Below, in pieces: positions 1-10,425 of a stretch of 64,000 nucleotides of DNA (within the stretch, counting starts at the first letter, position 1; each line of letters starts with the position of its first letter). The notes beneath the pieces were generated by a model that saw only the letters and a program-made list of their open reading frames with translations, had not been told where the DNA came from and did not search any database. The stretch spans positions 1-64,000 of the forward strand of contig JALQPE010003003.1 of assembly GCA_030407315.1 (NCBI GenBank), read 5' to 3'. The stretch comes from Asparagopsis taxiformis. Its lineage: Eukaryota; Rhodophyta; Florideophyceae; Bonnemaisoniales; Bonnemaisoniaceae. The position numbers were made by a program, and so were the translations under genes.

Positions 1-400
1 AATAGCGATATGTTTGGCTGACCCTTTCAATGCCATCCCGCACCTCGATTCCAATAAATTGCCGATCAGGTTGAAAATGCATATCTTTTGCAGAATTTCG
101 GCATTAAAAGTGGTCCCCCAAATGCCCTATGTCACTTGGCCAGTCAACAGCTCGGCATGGACCACAAATCCCAGAGGTGCAGAACGGAGTGGACTATTGG
201 AATGGGCGAATCCAGGGGGTACTTTTCGTGATTCTCATAGGTACCCGCGTATAAAAGAAAACGGCAGAATGCGCGGACAGGATTGAGTGCTGTGAGGGGG
301 TCATAATGAGGATACTCCGCTGGGAAATATGAATGGAAGTGCAGGATGGGCTCCCTGATGGCGCCAGAAAAATAGTTTCGATGTGGAAGCAAAAACAAAA

Positions 401-519
401 ACATTCAGCACGAGCGATTCCCGAGTGATCCTCACCTCAGTACTAAACTCGCCCGAAGCGACTTAGCTTCCCAGTTCGGGATGGGATGGGGCGCATGTCA
501 GCTTGGTATGGCCGAATGT
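401..519 (-). rRNA. 5S rRNA, copy 1
   Basis: Read on the minus strand, the gene starts ACATTCGGCCATACCA and ends GTGCTGAATGT followed by a T run. ACATTC at the 5' end pairs with GAATGT at the 3' end to form helix I. The block GGGAAGCTAAGTCGC and the AGTACTGAGGTGAGG region match eukaryotic 5S internal promoter and loop positions. This copy is 119 nt because it lacks one C of the GATCCCTCACC stretch. Confidence 0.9.
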
Positions 520-1020
520 GCTTGCTCCACGTGCAAGCAGGTATTTCAATCTCACCGCAACAAAGCTCCACAATGTTACAAATCCCCGACCACAATCGTT
601 CCCTCCATCCATCCATAAAAGAAATAGCGATATGTTGGCTGACCCTTTCAATGCCATCACGCACCTCGATTCCAATAAATTGCCGATCAGGTTGAAAATT
701 GCATATCTTTTGCAGAATTTCGGCATTAAAAGTGGTCCCCCAAATGCCCTATGTCACTTGGCCAGTCAACAGCTCGGCATGGACCACAAATCCCAGAGGA
801 GCAGAACGGAGTGGACTATTGGAATGGGCGAATCCAGGGGGTACTTTTCGTGATTCTCATAGGTACCCGCGTATAAAAGAAAACGGCAGAATGAGCGGAC
901 AGGATTGAGTGCTGTGAGGGGGTCATAATGAGGATACTCCGCTGGGAAATATGAATGGAAGTGCAGGATGGGCTCCTGATGGCGCCAGAAAAATAGTTTC
1001 GATGTGGAAGCAAAACAAAA

Positions 1021-1141
1021 ACATTCAGCACGAGCGATTCCCGAGTGATCCCTCACCTCAGTACTAAACTCGCCCGAAGCGACTTAGCTTCCCAGTTCGG
1101 GATGGGGATGGGGCGCATGTCAGCTTGGTATGGCCGAATGT
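1021..1141 (-). rRNA. 5S rRNA, copy 2
   Basis: This copy is 121 nt and carries one extra G in the GGGATGGGATGG stretch of the plus strand. The helix I ends are intact. Confidence 0.92.
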
Positions 1142-1642
1142 GCTTGCTCCACGTGCAAGCAGGTATTTCAATCTCACCGCAACAAAGCTCCACAATGTTA
1201 CAAATCCCCCAACCACAATCGTTCCCTCCATCCATCCATAAAAGAAATAGCGATATGTTGGCTGACCCTTTCAATGCCATCACGCACCTCGATTCCAATA
1301 AATTGCCGATCAGGTTGAAAATTGCATATCTTTTGCAGAATTTCGGCATTAAAAGTGGTCCCCCAAATGCCCTATGTCACTTGGCCAGTCAACAGCTCGG
1401 CATGGACCACAAATCCCAGAGGTGCAGAACGGAGTGGACTATTGGAATGGGCGAATCCAGGGGGTACTTTTCGTGATTCTCATAGGTACCCGCGTATAAA
1501 AGAAAACGGCAGAATGAGCGGACAGGATTGAGTGCTGTGAGGGGTCATAATGAGGATACTCCGCTGGGAAATATGAATGGAAGTGCAGGATGGGCTCCTG
1601 ATGGCGCCAGAAAAATAGTTTCGATGTGGAAGCAAAAAAAAA

Positions 1643-1762
1643 ACATTCAGCACGAGCGATTCCCGAGTGATCCCTCACCTCAGTACTAAACTCGCCCGAA
1701 GCGACTTAGCTTCCCAGTTCGGGATGGGATGGGGCGCATGTCAGCTTGGTATGGCCGAATGT
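1643..1762 (-). rRNA. 5S rRNA, copy 3
   Basis: Consensus 120-nt copy. Its 3' flank on the RNA strand is an unbroken run of about ten T, where other copies have a T5 run, a G, then T4. It therefore has the strongest-looking Pol III terminator of the array. Confidence 0.93.
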
Positions 1763-2264
1763 GCTTGCTCCACGTGCAAGCAGGTATTTCAATCTCACCG
1801 CAACAAAGCTCCACAATGTTACAAATCCCCCGACCACAATCGTTCCCTCCATCCATCCATAAAAGAAATAGCGATATGTTGGCTGACCCTTTCAATGCCA
1901 TCACGCACCTCGATTCCAATAAATTGCCGATCAGGTTGAAAATTGCATATCTTTTGCAGAATTTCGGCATTAAAAGTGGTCCCCCAAATGCCCTATGTCA
2001 CTTGGCCAGTCAACAGCTCGGCATGGACCACAAATCCCAGAGGTGCAGAACGGAGTGGACTATTGGAATGGGCGAATCCAGGGGGTACTTTTCGTGATTC
2101 TCATAGGTACCCGCGTATAAAAGAAAACGGCAGAATGAGCGGACAGGATTGAGTGCTGTGAGGGGGTCATAATGAGGATACTCCGCTGGGAAATATGAAT
2201 GGAAGTGCAGGATGGGCTCCTGATGGCGCCAGAAAAATAGTTTCGATGTGGAAGCAAAACAAAA

Positions 2265-2384
2265 ACATTCAGCACGAGCGATTCCCGAGTGATCCCTCAC
2301 CTCAGTACTAAACTCGCCCGAAGCGACTTAGCTTCCCAGTTCGGGATGGGATGGGGCGCATGTCAGCTTGGTATGGCCGAATGT
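2265..2384 (-). rRNA. 5S rRNA, copy 4
   Basis: Consensus 120-nt copy with a T5-G-T4 terminator. The upstream spacer reads TCCCCCACCACAATCG, a variant seen only here. Confidence 0.93.
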
Positions 2385-2884
2385 GCTTGCTCCACGTGCA
2401 AGCAGGTATTTCAATCTCACCGCAACAAAGCTCCACAATGTTACAAATCCCCCACCACAATCGTTCCCTCCATCCATCCATAAAAGAAATAGCGATATGT
2501 TGGCTGACCCTTTCAATGCCATCACGCACCTCGATTCCAATAAATTGCCGATCAGGTTGAAAATTGCATATCTTTTGCAGAATTTCGGCATTAAAAGTGG
2601 TCCCCCAAATGCCCTATGTCACTTGGCCAGTCAACAGCTCGGCATGGACCACAAATCCCAGAGGTGCAGAACGGAGTGGACTATTGGAATGGGCGAATCC
2701 AGGGGGTACTTTTCGTGATTCTCATAGGTACCCGCGTATAAAAGAAACGGCAGAATGAGCGGACAGGATTGAGTGCTGTGAGGGGGTCATAATGAGGATA
2801 CTCCGCTGGGAAATATGAATGGAAGTGCAGGATGGGCTCCTGATGGCGCCAGAAAAATAGTTTCGATGTGGAAGCAAAACAAAA

Positions 2885-3004
2885 ACATTCAGCACGAGCG
2901 ATTCCCGAGTGATCCCTCACCTCAGTACTAAACTCGCCCGAAGCGACTTAGCTTCCCAGTTCGGGATGGGATGGGGCGCATGTCAGCTTGGTATGGCCGA
3001 ATGT
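2885..3004 (-). rRNA. 5S rRNA, copy 5
   Basis: Consensus 120-nt copy. The neighbouring spacer near 2745 reads TATAAAAGAAACGG, one A shorter than most units. Confidence 0.93.
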
Positions 3005-3506
3005 GCTTGCTCCACGTGCAAGCAGGTATTTCAATCTCACCGCAACAAAGCTCCACAATGTTACAAATCCCCCAACCACAATCGTTCCCTCCATCCATCC
3101 ATAAAAGAAATAGCGATATGTTGGCTGACCCTTTCAATGCCATCACGCACCTCGATTCCAATAAATTGCCGATCAGGTTGAAAATTGCATATCTTTTGCA
3201 GAATTTCGGCATTAAAAGTGGTCCCCCAAATGCCCTATGTCACTTGGCCAGTCAACAGCTCGGCATGGACCACAAATCCCAGAGGTGCAGAACGGAGTGG
3301 ACTATTGGAATGGGCGAATCCAGGGGGTACTTTTCGTGATTCTCATAGGTACCCGCGTATAAAAGAAAACGGCAGAATGAGCGGACAGGATTGAGTGCTG
3401 TGAGGGGGTCATAATGAGGATACTCCGCTGGGAAATATGAATGGAAGTGCAGGATGGGCTCCTGATGGCGCCAGAAAAATAGTTTCGATGTGGAAGCAAA
3501 ACAAAA

Positions 3507-3626
3507 ACATTCAGCACGAGCGATTCCCGAGTGATCCCTCACCTCAGTACTAAACTCGCCCGAAGCGACTTAGCTTCCCAGTTCGGGATGGGATGGGGCG
3601 CATGTCAGCTTGGTATGGCCGAATGT
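3507..3626 (-). rRNA. 5S rRNA, copy 6
   Basis: Consensus 120-nt copy with no differences from the majority sequence. Confidence 0.93.
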
Positions 3627-4128
3627 GCTTGCTCCACGTGCAAGCAGGTATTTCAATCTCACCGCAACAAAGCTCCACAATGTTACAAATCCCCCGACCA
3701 CAATCGTTCCCTCCATCCATCCATAAAAGAAATAGCGATATGTTGGCTGACCCTTTCAATGCCATCACGCACCTCGATTCCAATAAATTGCCGATCAGGT
3801 TGAAAATTGCATATCTTTTGCAGAATTTCGGCATTAAAAGTGGTCCCCCAAATGCCCTATGTCACTTGGCCAGTCAACAGCTCGGCATGGACCACAAATC
3901 CCAGAGGTGCAGAACGGAGTGGACTATTGGAATGGGCGAATCCAGGGGGTACTTTTCGTGATTCTCATAGGTACCCGCGTATAAAAGAAAACGGCAGAAT
4001 GAGCGGACAGGATTGAGTGCTGTGAGGGGGTCATAATGAGGATACTCCGCTGGGAAATATGAATGGAAGTGCAGGATGGGCTCCTGATGGCGCCAGAAAA
4101 ATAGTTTCGATGTGGAAGCAAAACAAAA

Positions 4129-4248
4129 ACATTCAGCACGAGCGATTCCCGAGTGATCCCTCACCTCAGTACTAAACTCGCCCGAAGCGACTTAGCTTCC
4201 CAGTTCGGGATGGGATGGGGCGCATGTCAGCTTGGTATGGCCGAATGT
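4129..4248 (-). rRNA. 5S rRNA, copy 7
   Basis: Consensus 120-nt copy. The spacer on its right is the shortest (unit 619 bp); its TATA-like element is changed to GTAAAAAGAAAACGG near 4600. Confidence 0.93.
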
Positions 4249-4747
4249 GCTTGCTCCACGTGCAAGCAGGTATTTCAATCTCACCGCAACAAAGCTCCAC
4301 AATGTTACAAATCCCCGACCACAATCGTTCCCTCCATCCATCCATAAAAGAAATAGCGATATGTTGGCTGACCCTTTCAATGCCATCACGCACCTCGATT
4401 CCAATAAATTGCCGATCAGGTTGAAAATTGCATATCTTTTGCAGAATTTCGGCATTAAAAGTGGTCCCCCAAATGCCCTATGTCACTTGGCCAGTCAACA
4501 GCTCGGCATGGACCACAAATCCCAGAGGTGCAGAACGGAGTGGACTATTGGAATGGGCGAATCCAGGGGTACTTTTCGTGATTCTCATAGGTACCCGCGT
4601 AAAAAGAAAACGGCAGAATGAGCGGACAGGATTGAGTGCTGTGAGGGGGTCATAATGAGGATACTCCGCTGGGAAATATGAATGGAAGTGCAGGATGGGC
4701 TCCTGATGGCGCCAGAAAAATAGTTTCGATGTGGAAGCAAAACAAAA

Positions 4748-4867
4748 ACATTCAGCACGAGCGATTCCCGAGTGATCCCTCACCTCAGTACTAAACTCGC
4801 CCGAAGCGACTTAGCTTCCCAGTTCGGGATGGGATGGGGCGCATGTCAGCTTGGTATGGCCGAATGT
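4748..4867 (-). rRNA. 5S rRNA, copy 8
   Basis: Consensus 120-nt copy. In the following spacer near 5221 the element reads TATAAAAAAAACGG. Confidence 0.93.
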
Positions 4868-5368
4868 GCTTGCTCCACGTGCAAGCAGGTATTTCAATCT
4901 CACCGCAACAAAGCTCCACAATGTTACAAATCCCCCGACCACAATCGTTCCCTCCATCCATCCATAAAAGAAATAGCGATATGTTGGCTGACCCTTTCAA
5001 TGCCATCACGCACCTCGATTCCAATAAATTGCCGATCAGGTTGAAAATTGCATATCTTTTGCAGAATTTCGGCATTAAAAGTGGTCCCCCAAATGCCCTA
5101 TGTCACTTGGCCAGTCAACAGCTCGGCATGGACCACAAATCCCAGAGGTGCAGAACGGAGTGGACTATTGGAATGGGCGAATCCAGGGGGTACTTTTCGT
5201 GATTCTCATAGGTACCCGCGTATAAAAAAAACGGCAGAATGAGCGGACAGGATTGAGTGCTGTGAGGGGGTCATAATGAGGATACTCCGCTGGGAAATAT
5301 GAATGGAAGTGCAGGATGGGCTCCTGATGGCGCCAGAAAAATAGTTTCGATGTGGAAGCAAAACAAAA

Positions 5369-5488
5369 ACATTCAGCACGAGCGATTCCCGAGTGATCCC
5401 TCACCTCAGTACTAAACTCGCCCGAAGCGACTTAGCTTCCCAGTTCGGGATGGGATGGGGCGCATGTCAGCTTGGTATGGCCGAATGT
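5369..5488 (-). rRNA. 5S rRNA, copy 9
   Basis: Consensus 120-nt copy. The following spacer near 5623 has lost one C (ATGCATCACG in place of ATGCCATCACG). Confidence 0.93.
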
Positions 5489-5988
5489 GCTTGCTCCACG
5501 TGCAAGCAGGTATTTCAATCTCACCGCAACAAAGCTCCACAATGTTACAAATCCCCCGACCACAATCGTTCCCTCCATCCATCCATAAAAGAAATAGCGA
5601 TATGTTGGCTGACCCTTTCAATGCATCACGCACCTCGATTCCAATAAATTGCCGATCAGGTTGAAAATTGCATATCTTTTGCAGAATTTCGGCATTAAAA
5701 GTGGTCCCCCAAATGCCCTATGTCACTTGGCCAGTCAACAGCTCGGCATGGACCACAAATCCCAGAGGTGCAGAACGGAGTGGACTATTGGAATGGGCGA
5801 ATCCAGGGGTACTTTTCGTGATTCTCATAGGTACCCGCGTATAAAAGAAAACGGCAGAATGAGCGGACAGGATTGAGTGCTGTGAGGGGGTCATAATGAG
5901 GATACTCCGCTGGGAAATATGAATGGAAGTGCAGGATGGGCTCCTGATGGCGCCAGAAAATAGTTTTCGATGTGGAAGCAAAACAAAA

Positions 5989-6108
5989 ACATTCAGCACG
6001 AGCGATTCCCGAGTGATCCCTCACCTCAGTACTAAACTCGCCCGAAGCGACTTAGCTTCCCAGTTCGGGATGGGATGGGGCGCATGTCAGCTTGGTATGG
6101 CCGAATGT
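5989..6108 (-). rRNA. 5S rRNA, copy 10
   Basis: Consensus 120-nt copy. The spacer just to its left has a shifted A/T run (AAAATAGTTTTCG in place of AAAAATAGTTTCG). Confidence 0.93.
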
Positions 6109-6608
6109 GCTTGCTCCACGTGCAAGCAGGTATTTCAATCTCACCGCAACAAAGCTCCACAATGTTACAAATCCCCCGACCACAATCGTTCCCTCCATCC
6201 ATCCATAAAAGAAATAGCGATATGTTGGCTGACCCTTTCAATGCCATCACGCACCTCGATTCCAATAAATTGCCGATCAGGTTGAAAATTGCATATCTTT
6301 TGCAGAATTTCGGCATTAAAAGTGGTCCCCCAAATGCCCTATGTCACTTGGCCAGTCAACAGCTCGGCATGGACCACAAATCCCAGAGGTGCAGAACGGA
6401 GTGGACTATTGGAATGGGCGAATCCAGGGGGTACTTTTCGTGATTCTCATAGGTACCCGCGTATAAAAGAAAACGGCAGAATGCGCGGACAGGATTGAGT
6501 GCTGTGAGGGGGTCATAATGAGGATACTCCGCTGGGAAATATGAATGGAAGTGCAGGATGGGCTCCTGATGGCGCCAGAAAATAGTTTCGATGTGGAAGC
6601 AAAACAAA

Positions 6609-6728
6609 ACATTCAGCACGAGCGATTCCCGAGTGATCCCTCACCTCAGTACTAAACTCGCCCGAAGCGACTTAGCTTCCCAGTTCGGGATGGGATGGGG
6701 CGCATGTCAGCTTGGTATGGCCGAATGT
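6609..6728 (-). rRNA. 5S rRNA, copy 11 (array edge)
   Basis: Consensus 120-nt copy and the last of the array. Its first T run is T4, the shortest of the set. Only 33 bp of its upstream spacer survive before the array stops at 6761, so it has lost nearly all array-type 5' flanking DNA. Its internal promoter is intact. Confidence 0.92.
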
Positions 6729-6747
6729 GCTTGCTCCACGTGCAAGC
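6729..6747. promoter_or_regulatory. Inverted repeat with CACGTG core beside each 5S gene
   Basis: GCTTGC and GCAAGC form a 6-bp stem around a TCCACGT loop, directly against the 5' end of 5S copy 11. The same 19 bp lie at this position in all eleven units, as do the 14 bases beyond (AGGTATTTCAATCT). The core contains a CACGTG E-box. Position and perfect conservation suggest a role in initiation, but conservation between array units alone does not prove function. Confidence 0.4.
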
Positions 6748-6761
6748 AGGTATTTCAATCT

Positions 6762-8576
6762 TACAATAGTATGCAAAGACACGAAAACAGATTCCTTTTC
6801 GGTTACAGTCTACAATCGACGAAATTGGACTCCGGTCCTAACTTGGAAGAAAACAAATTATGAATACATCAACTTTTCTCCAGATGGTACCACAATATTT
6901 TTGCTTAATGATCGACAGTTTGTCGCGTTTTATACTCACACGGCTTTCCGTCGCGCCGCTTTACCAGTTTACTCGTGTCAGTTAGGACCCTCGTACAGCA
7001 GTGTATCCGAATCACCTCGGACGAAACCACCGACCATGTTGCTGTCACCGACTGTACAACTCTACGGGTATGGAATGTAAACCACCCAAAAAGGCCCGTA
7101 CAAACTATGCCAGGTTATATTCCTCCAAGTATTGACGTAGACGGTGGGGCGTGTGCAATGTCTCGCGACGGCTCTCGATTAGTTGCTGCAATTTCAGGAT
7201 ACAACCTTGGAGTGTGGGACGTACAAAATCGTTCATGCATTGCTACATTACGTGGACATTCGAAAGTGCCCTCCGCCTGCGCCATAACACCAGATCTCTC
7301 TACAATTTTCAGCGTTGATAATAACGCTGAAGTGAGAAAATGGCACTGGCAAATTCTGGACGAGACCAGTTTAGAGATACCGTCTCAATCTAATTTACAG
7401 CGAATTTGTCAGTCAACTGCATCTTCAGCACATAGTGAGAAAATTGGCTCCGTTCTGGAACAAGCTTTCGCCAGAATCCTCTCTCATCCTTTCCTACTAG
7501 ACCAAAGTTTCATTGTTGATCACATATCCGCCAATAACGTGAAGACAGCTGCAGATCTACTCGCTGGGCACAATATAGTTCTGTTGGCCATTCGAACAGG
7601 TGTGATTACGCGCGAAAATATCCAATCTCTAGGAGGGTCCAGATGGTTTCTACAGGACAACTTGTACTTGCCTGCAAGCAAACTTGTGGAAGAATGTCCA
7701 GGCACGCTGAACGCTGTCTTTCAGCACGCCGAAATTCTGGGGATTCTGGGCGTCGAAATGGCGCAAACTTTCCGGGACGCTGTGCCCCACTTACTGTCAA
7801 CACGTTCCACACGGCATGCAGGAGCCGAAATGGTAGGAAAGAAAGTTGGGGGATTGGCTGAGCGGGTGAATAAATTACAACAGCGAGTGATCCTTCGATT
7901 GATTAATGACTTGGCCATGTCTAGTGAAACAAATTTGCAGAATGATGCAGTACACCTTGCTGATGCATTGAAGCAGTTGCCAGGTTTGATTCACGTTGAT
8001 GATAAGTGTGTGATGTATACTACAATCACGAAATGCCTGTTGGGATTCATTACACTCGCTGGACAAGCAAAATGTGAATTATCATATGTTGTAGCACATC
8101 TTTTCATGAGCTTTAATGCAGAAGACGTGATATCAGTTGGGTCGCAGGATGTTGAAAGGACTGTAGGAAAGGTCAAACAGGTGGACCTCAGTAACTTACA
8201 GTTAGCACGCTACCTATTCTCGCAAAAGATATGGGGCAAAATGGAATCATCAGTCGCTGATGTTATTCTGAGCATAATCCGGGAGAGTGGATTTGGACGC
8301 GTGAGAGAAGTGGAGCGGGCTTTGGAAAAGTTTATTCGTTACATCGAGGCTGGGGACGAGTCAATGGCGTTGTTAGATATTGGGTCTTCTGCATGGCTGT
8401 CTACAGAACGTGAAGCATGCAACGAACTGCCAGCCATTGACGAGGAGAATATTGAGAATGTATTGTTTGAGATTGCGGGTGATGATGAGCGATTAAAAAA
8501 TGAGGAGAAAGAAGGCGAGAGCGCGAGAGATGTTGTGGAATACTGGTTGAAATACTCAGCTGGAACGGAACAATGA
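6762..8576 (+). pseudogene. WD40-repeat protein gene, 5'-truncated and frameshifted
   Basis: WD-type repeats can be read from the first bases after the 5S array: a blade with NFSPDGTTIFLLN (frame 1, to about 6990), then blades ending TLRVWNV and NLGVWDV, the last followed by ATLRGHSK (frame 3). A change of frame is needed between about 6965 and 7010, and no GT-AG pair of normal quality can provide it. Frame 3 then stays open to the stop at 8574-8576 and encodes a mostly helical C-terminal region of about 400 residues that I do not recognise. The first ATG in that frame is at 7107, inside the second blade, so no start before the propeller exists in the window. The simplest reading is a gene cut by the array and then frameshifted. 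The long intact frame means the event is recent, or that the frameshift or junction is an assembly error. A short protein starting at 7107 is the alternative. Confidence 0.55.
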
Positions 8577-8931
8577 GGCCTTGAACGAGTAGACGGGATG
8601 AACAACAATGGTATGTGGGCCTGAGGCCCTTACAATTGTTCACGTGAACCAACATGCAATGAGCGGATGACAATTGGACCAATGAGCTGTAGTGTGCATT
8701 TCCGAACACACAACAAAGTTGATTTGAAATAAATCGAAATGGCTTTGATTCTACCCGTTCAAGCAGCTGTGTTACAGTTAAACACGAGGTCACCCACTTC
8801 TTGTCTGTGACCTCAACGCATTACGTGCGTAGCTTGGTATCCAACATTGCATGACACTTCTCACGCAAAGCTTTCACCACATCATGTCGCTTCAACAGGT
8901 GTGACCGTTCCATCTTTAAACCGCCAAAATC
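8577..8931. other. Intergenic, 355 bp
   Basis: The 3' flank of the WD40 remnant and the upstream region of the PP2A-subunit gene. An AATAAA-like signal (GAAATAAATCG) lies near 8727. I see nothing else. Confidence 0.6.
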
Positions 8932-10425
8932 ATGTATTCTCAACGTGCGTCATCGCGTCAAGACTTCAAACCGCTAGAGACGCGCGCCCTTATTGACGCT
9001 GTGCATCTCATTAGCAGCAATCTTGTCAAGCGAGCTGCAATATCTGGCTCACCCGAATACGCTAATCTCCTCCGGCAAATCTGGGGACAAAGCGAATATG
9101 CTACGATAGAAGTACTTGCCGCAAAGCGAAAACAAGCAGAATTGAAGCGCTCGCGCCCTATTGATCATTCCAAATCTCGTGAACCACCAAAGCGCCGGCT
9201 GATTGAACAGAAGGAAAAACTTGACGCAGCACGCGATGCTTTGGTACGAATCTTACGCCATAAAACCACCCCGGATGAGTTAGCGACAAACGAGTATGCG
9301 CTCACCGAACAACTTATCGCTAATAATGCTCCAAACCTCCCTGAAGCCCTAAGCCGACTATGGGCTGTTCCAAAGGTTATATTTGAAGTAACTGCCTTTA
9401 CAAGCTTCATCGGCGCTGCCAACGATTTCAAACTTATTGAAAACTTCTACTTGAAGCACATATTCAACCAGTCTCCAGACGCGCGTACTTTTAATATGCT
9501 GTACTGGAGTGAAAATAACGTACCTGTGCATCGACAAATTCATGCTTACAAAGATGATGTGGCACTGCGGCGATCGAAATGTCGTAGTGTTTCGCGACAA
9601 ATCCTTGGCAGTGTGATCGAGCAATTGCTGACAAAGCGCCAGGCTGCGTTTTACGGAAAGATTATGCCAATCGCTATTGAAACAGTGTTATATGCCATGC
9701 ATCCTGACCGTTTTGTTGAGCGCTACACCGAGTCGTCCTTGCGGGACGCAGGATTTGCTACTGCAATAAGAACGTATGAGTATTCCAGGTCATTCACTGC
9801 GTCTCTAGAGAATTTACAGCTGGGTAAACTGAACAGGTTATTAAAGGATATCCGCGCAGTGCGGGGGCTAGCTGTCGGTGGTAACGACCAACAAACGTCG
9901 CCATCTCTGCTTCGGGTGGATGCGGTGAGAAAGTACTGCACGGTGCGCGAAACGCTTACCGACCGAGCGCTTTCAGCTGTATTGAAACGGTATGTTACAA
10001 CTGGTAGGAGTGGCGAAAGTGTACAAGCAATGAGAGAGGAGGATTTTACAAGAATGTATCTAGCGCTGGTTGGTAGCGGGAGTGACCATGGTTTGAAATA
10101 CTGGTTTTCCGTGCTAGACCAAGATGGAGATGGACGGATAGGCGTTGGTGATATATGCCATTTTTACTCGGAACGAAGAGCTGAGAGTGAAAAAAGAAAC
10201 GGGATAATTCTGGCCGATTCTGAAAGTTTGTGGATACGGTTGTGTGCTATGTGCGGTGTCTGTACGAAGACTGGGGGAATTGGACTGAATTCATTGAAGG
10301 AACTGGGGCGAGAGGACCGCGAATTTATCATGTGTTCTCTATTGATCAGGAGAGTAGACGATGGAAACCTGATTAATGTGGCTGCCACTGTCACGGCAGG
10401 AGCGGGGGATGTTTCAAACTTGTAA
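8932..10425 (+). CDS. PP2A regulatory subunit B'' (PPP2R3/PR72-like)
   Basis: This family directs the PP2A catalytic core to its substrates and binds calcium through EF-hands. The protein has 497 residues, normal for the family. The N-terminal third is basic and helical. The recognisable part is C-terminal: the KYWFSVLDQDGDGRIG segment, with a canonical EF-hand loop from Asp396, matches the family signature of aromatic residues, LD, the EF loop and FY (here ICHFYSE). Loop position 12 is Asp rather than the usual Glu, so calcium affinity may be altered. The ATG at 8932 is the first in frame. A single exon. An EF-hand protein of another family is possible but less likely, given the residues flanking the loop. 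Confidence 0.75.
   Translation: MYSQRASSRQDFKPLETRALIDAVHLISSNLVKRAAISGSPEYANLLRQIWGQSEYATIEVLAAKRKQAELKRSRPIDHSKSREPPKRRLIEQKEKLDAARDALVRILRHKTTPDELATNEYALTEQLIANNAPNLPEALSRLWAVPKVIFEVTAFTSFIGAANDFKLIENFYLKHIFNQSPDARTFNMLYWSENNVPVHRQIHAYKDDVALRRSKCRSVSRQILGSVIEQLLTKRQAAFYGKIMPIAIETVLYAMHPDRFVERYTESSLRDAGFATAIRTYEYSRSFTASLENLQLGKLNRLLKDIRAVRGLAVGGNDQQTSPSLLRVDAVRKYCTVRETLTDRALSAVLKRYVTTGRSGESVQAMREEDFTRMYLALVGSGSDHGLKYWFSVLDQDGDGRIGVGDICHFYSERRAESEKRNGIILADSESLWIRLCAMCGVCTKTGGIGLNSLKELGREDREFIMCSLLIRRVDDGNLINVAATVTAGAGDVSNL

Larger units (their letters stand above)
1..6761 (-). repeat. Tandem 5S rRNA gene array (right end)
   Basis: Near-identical units of 619-622 bp are repeated head to tail, each with one 5S gene on the minus strand and about 500 bp of spacer. 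Eleven genes are present. The array begins mid-spacer at base 1, so it extends further left, and it ends inside a spacer at 6761, where the sequence changes abruptly to unique DNA. Units differ by single bases and by 1-base indels in C, G or A runs. One example is the C-run near 589, 1208, 1830 and 2450, where several versions alternate along the array. The spacer variant GCAGAATGCGCGG occurs only in the first and last units (near 265 and 6477), while the inner units read GCAGAATGAGCGG. This pattern suggests ongoing homogenisation, least complete near the right edge. Many open frames cross the units in all six frames; they are by-products of the repeat. Confidence 0.95.

Noticed and set aside
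14..6498. Dozens of 60-140-residue open frames repeated along the first 6.5 kb on both strands
   Set aside because: They recur with the 620-bp period of the 5S array, overlap the rRNA genes in every frame, and break wherever a unit has a 1-base indel.
1..6761. CRISPR-like or satellite interpretation of the periodic repeat
   Set aside because: Units are about 620 bp and each contains a complete 5S rRNA gene with pairing ends and a Pol III-type T run.
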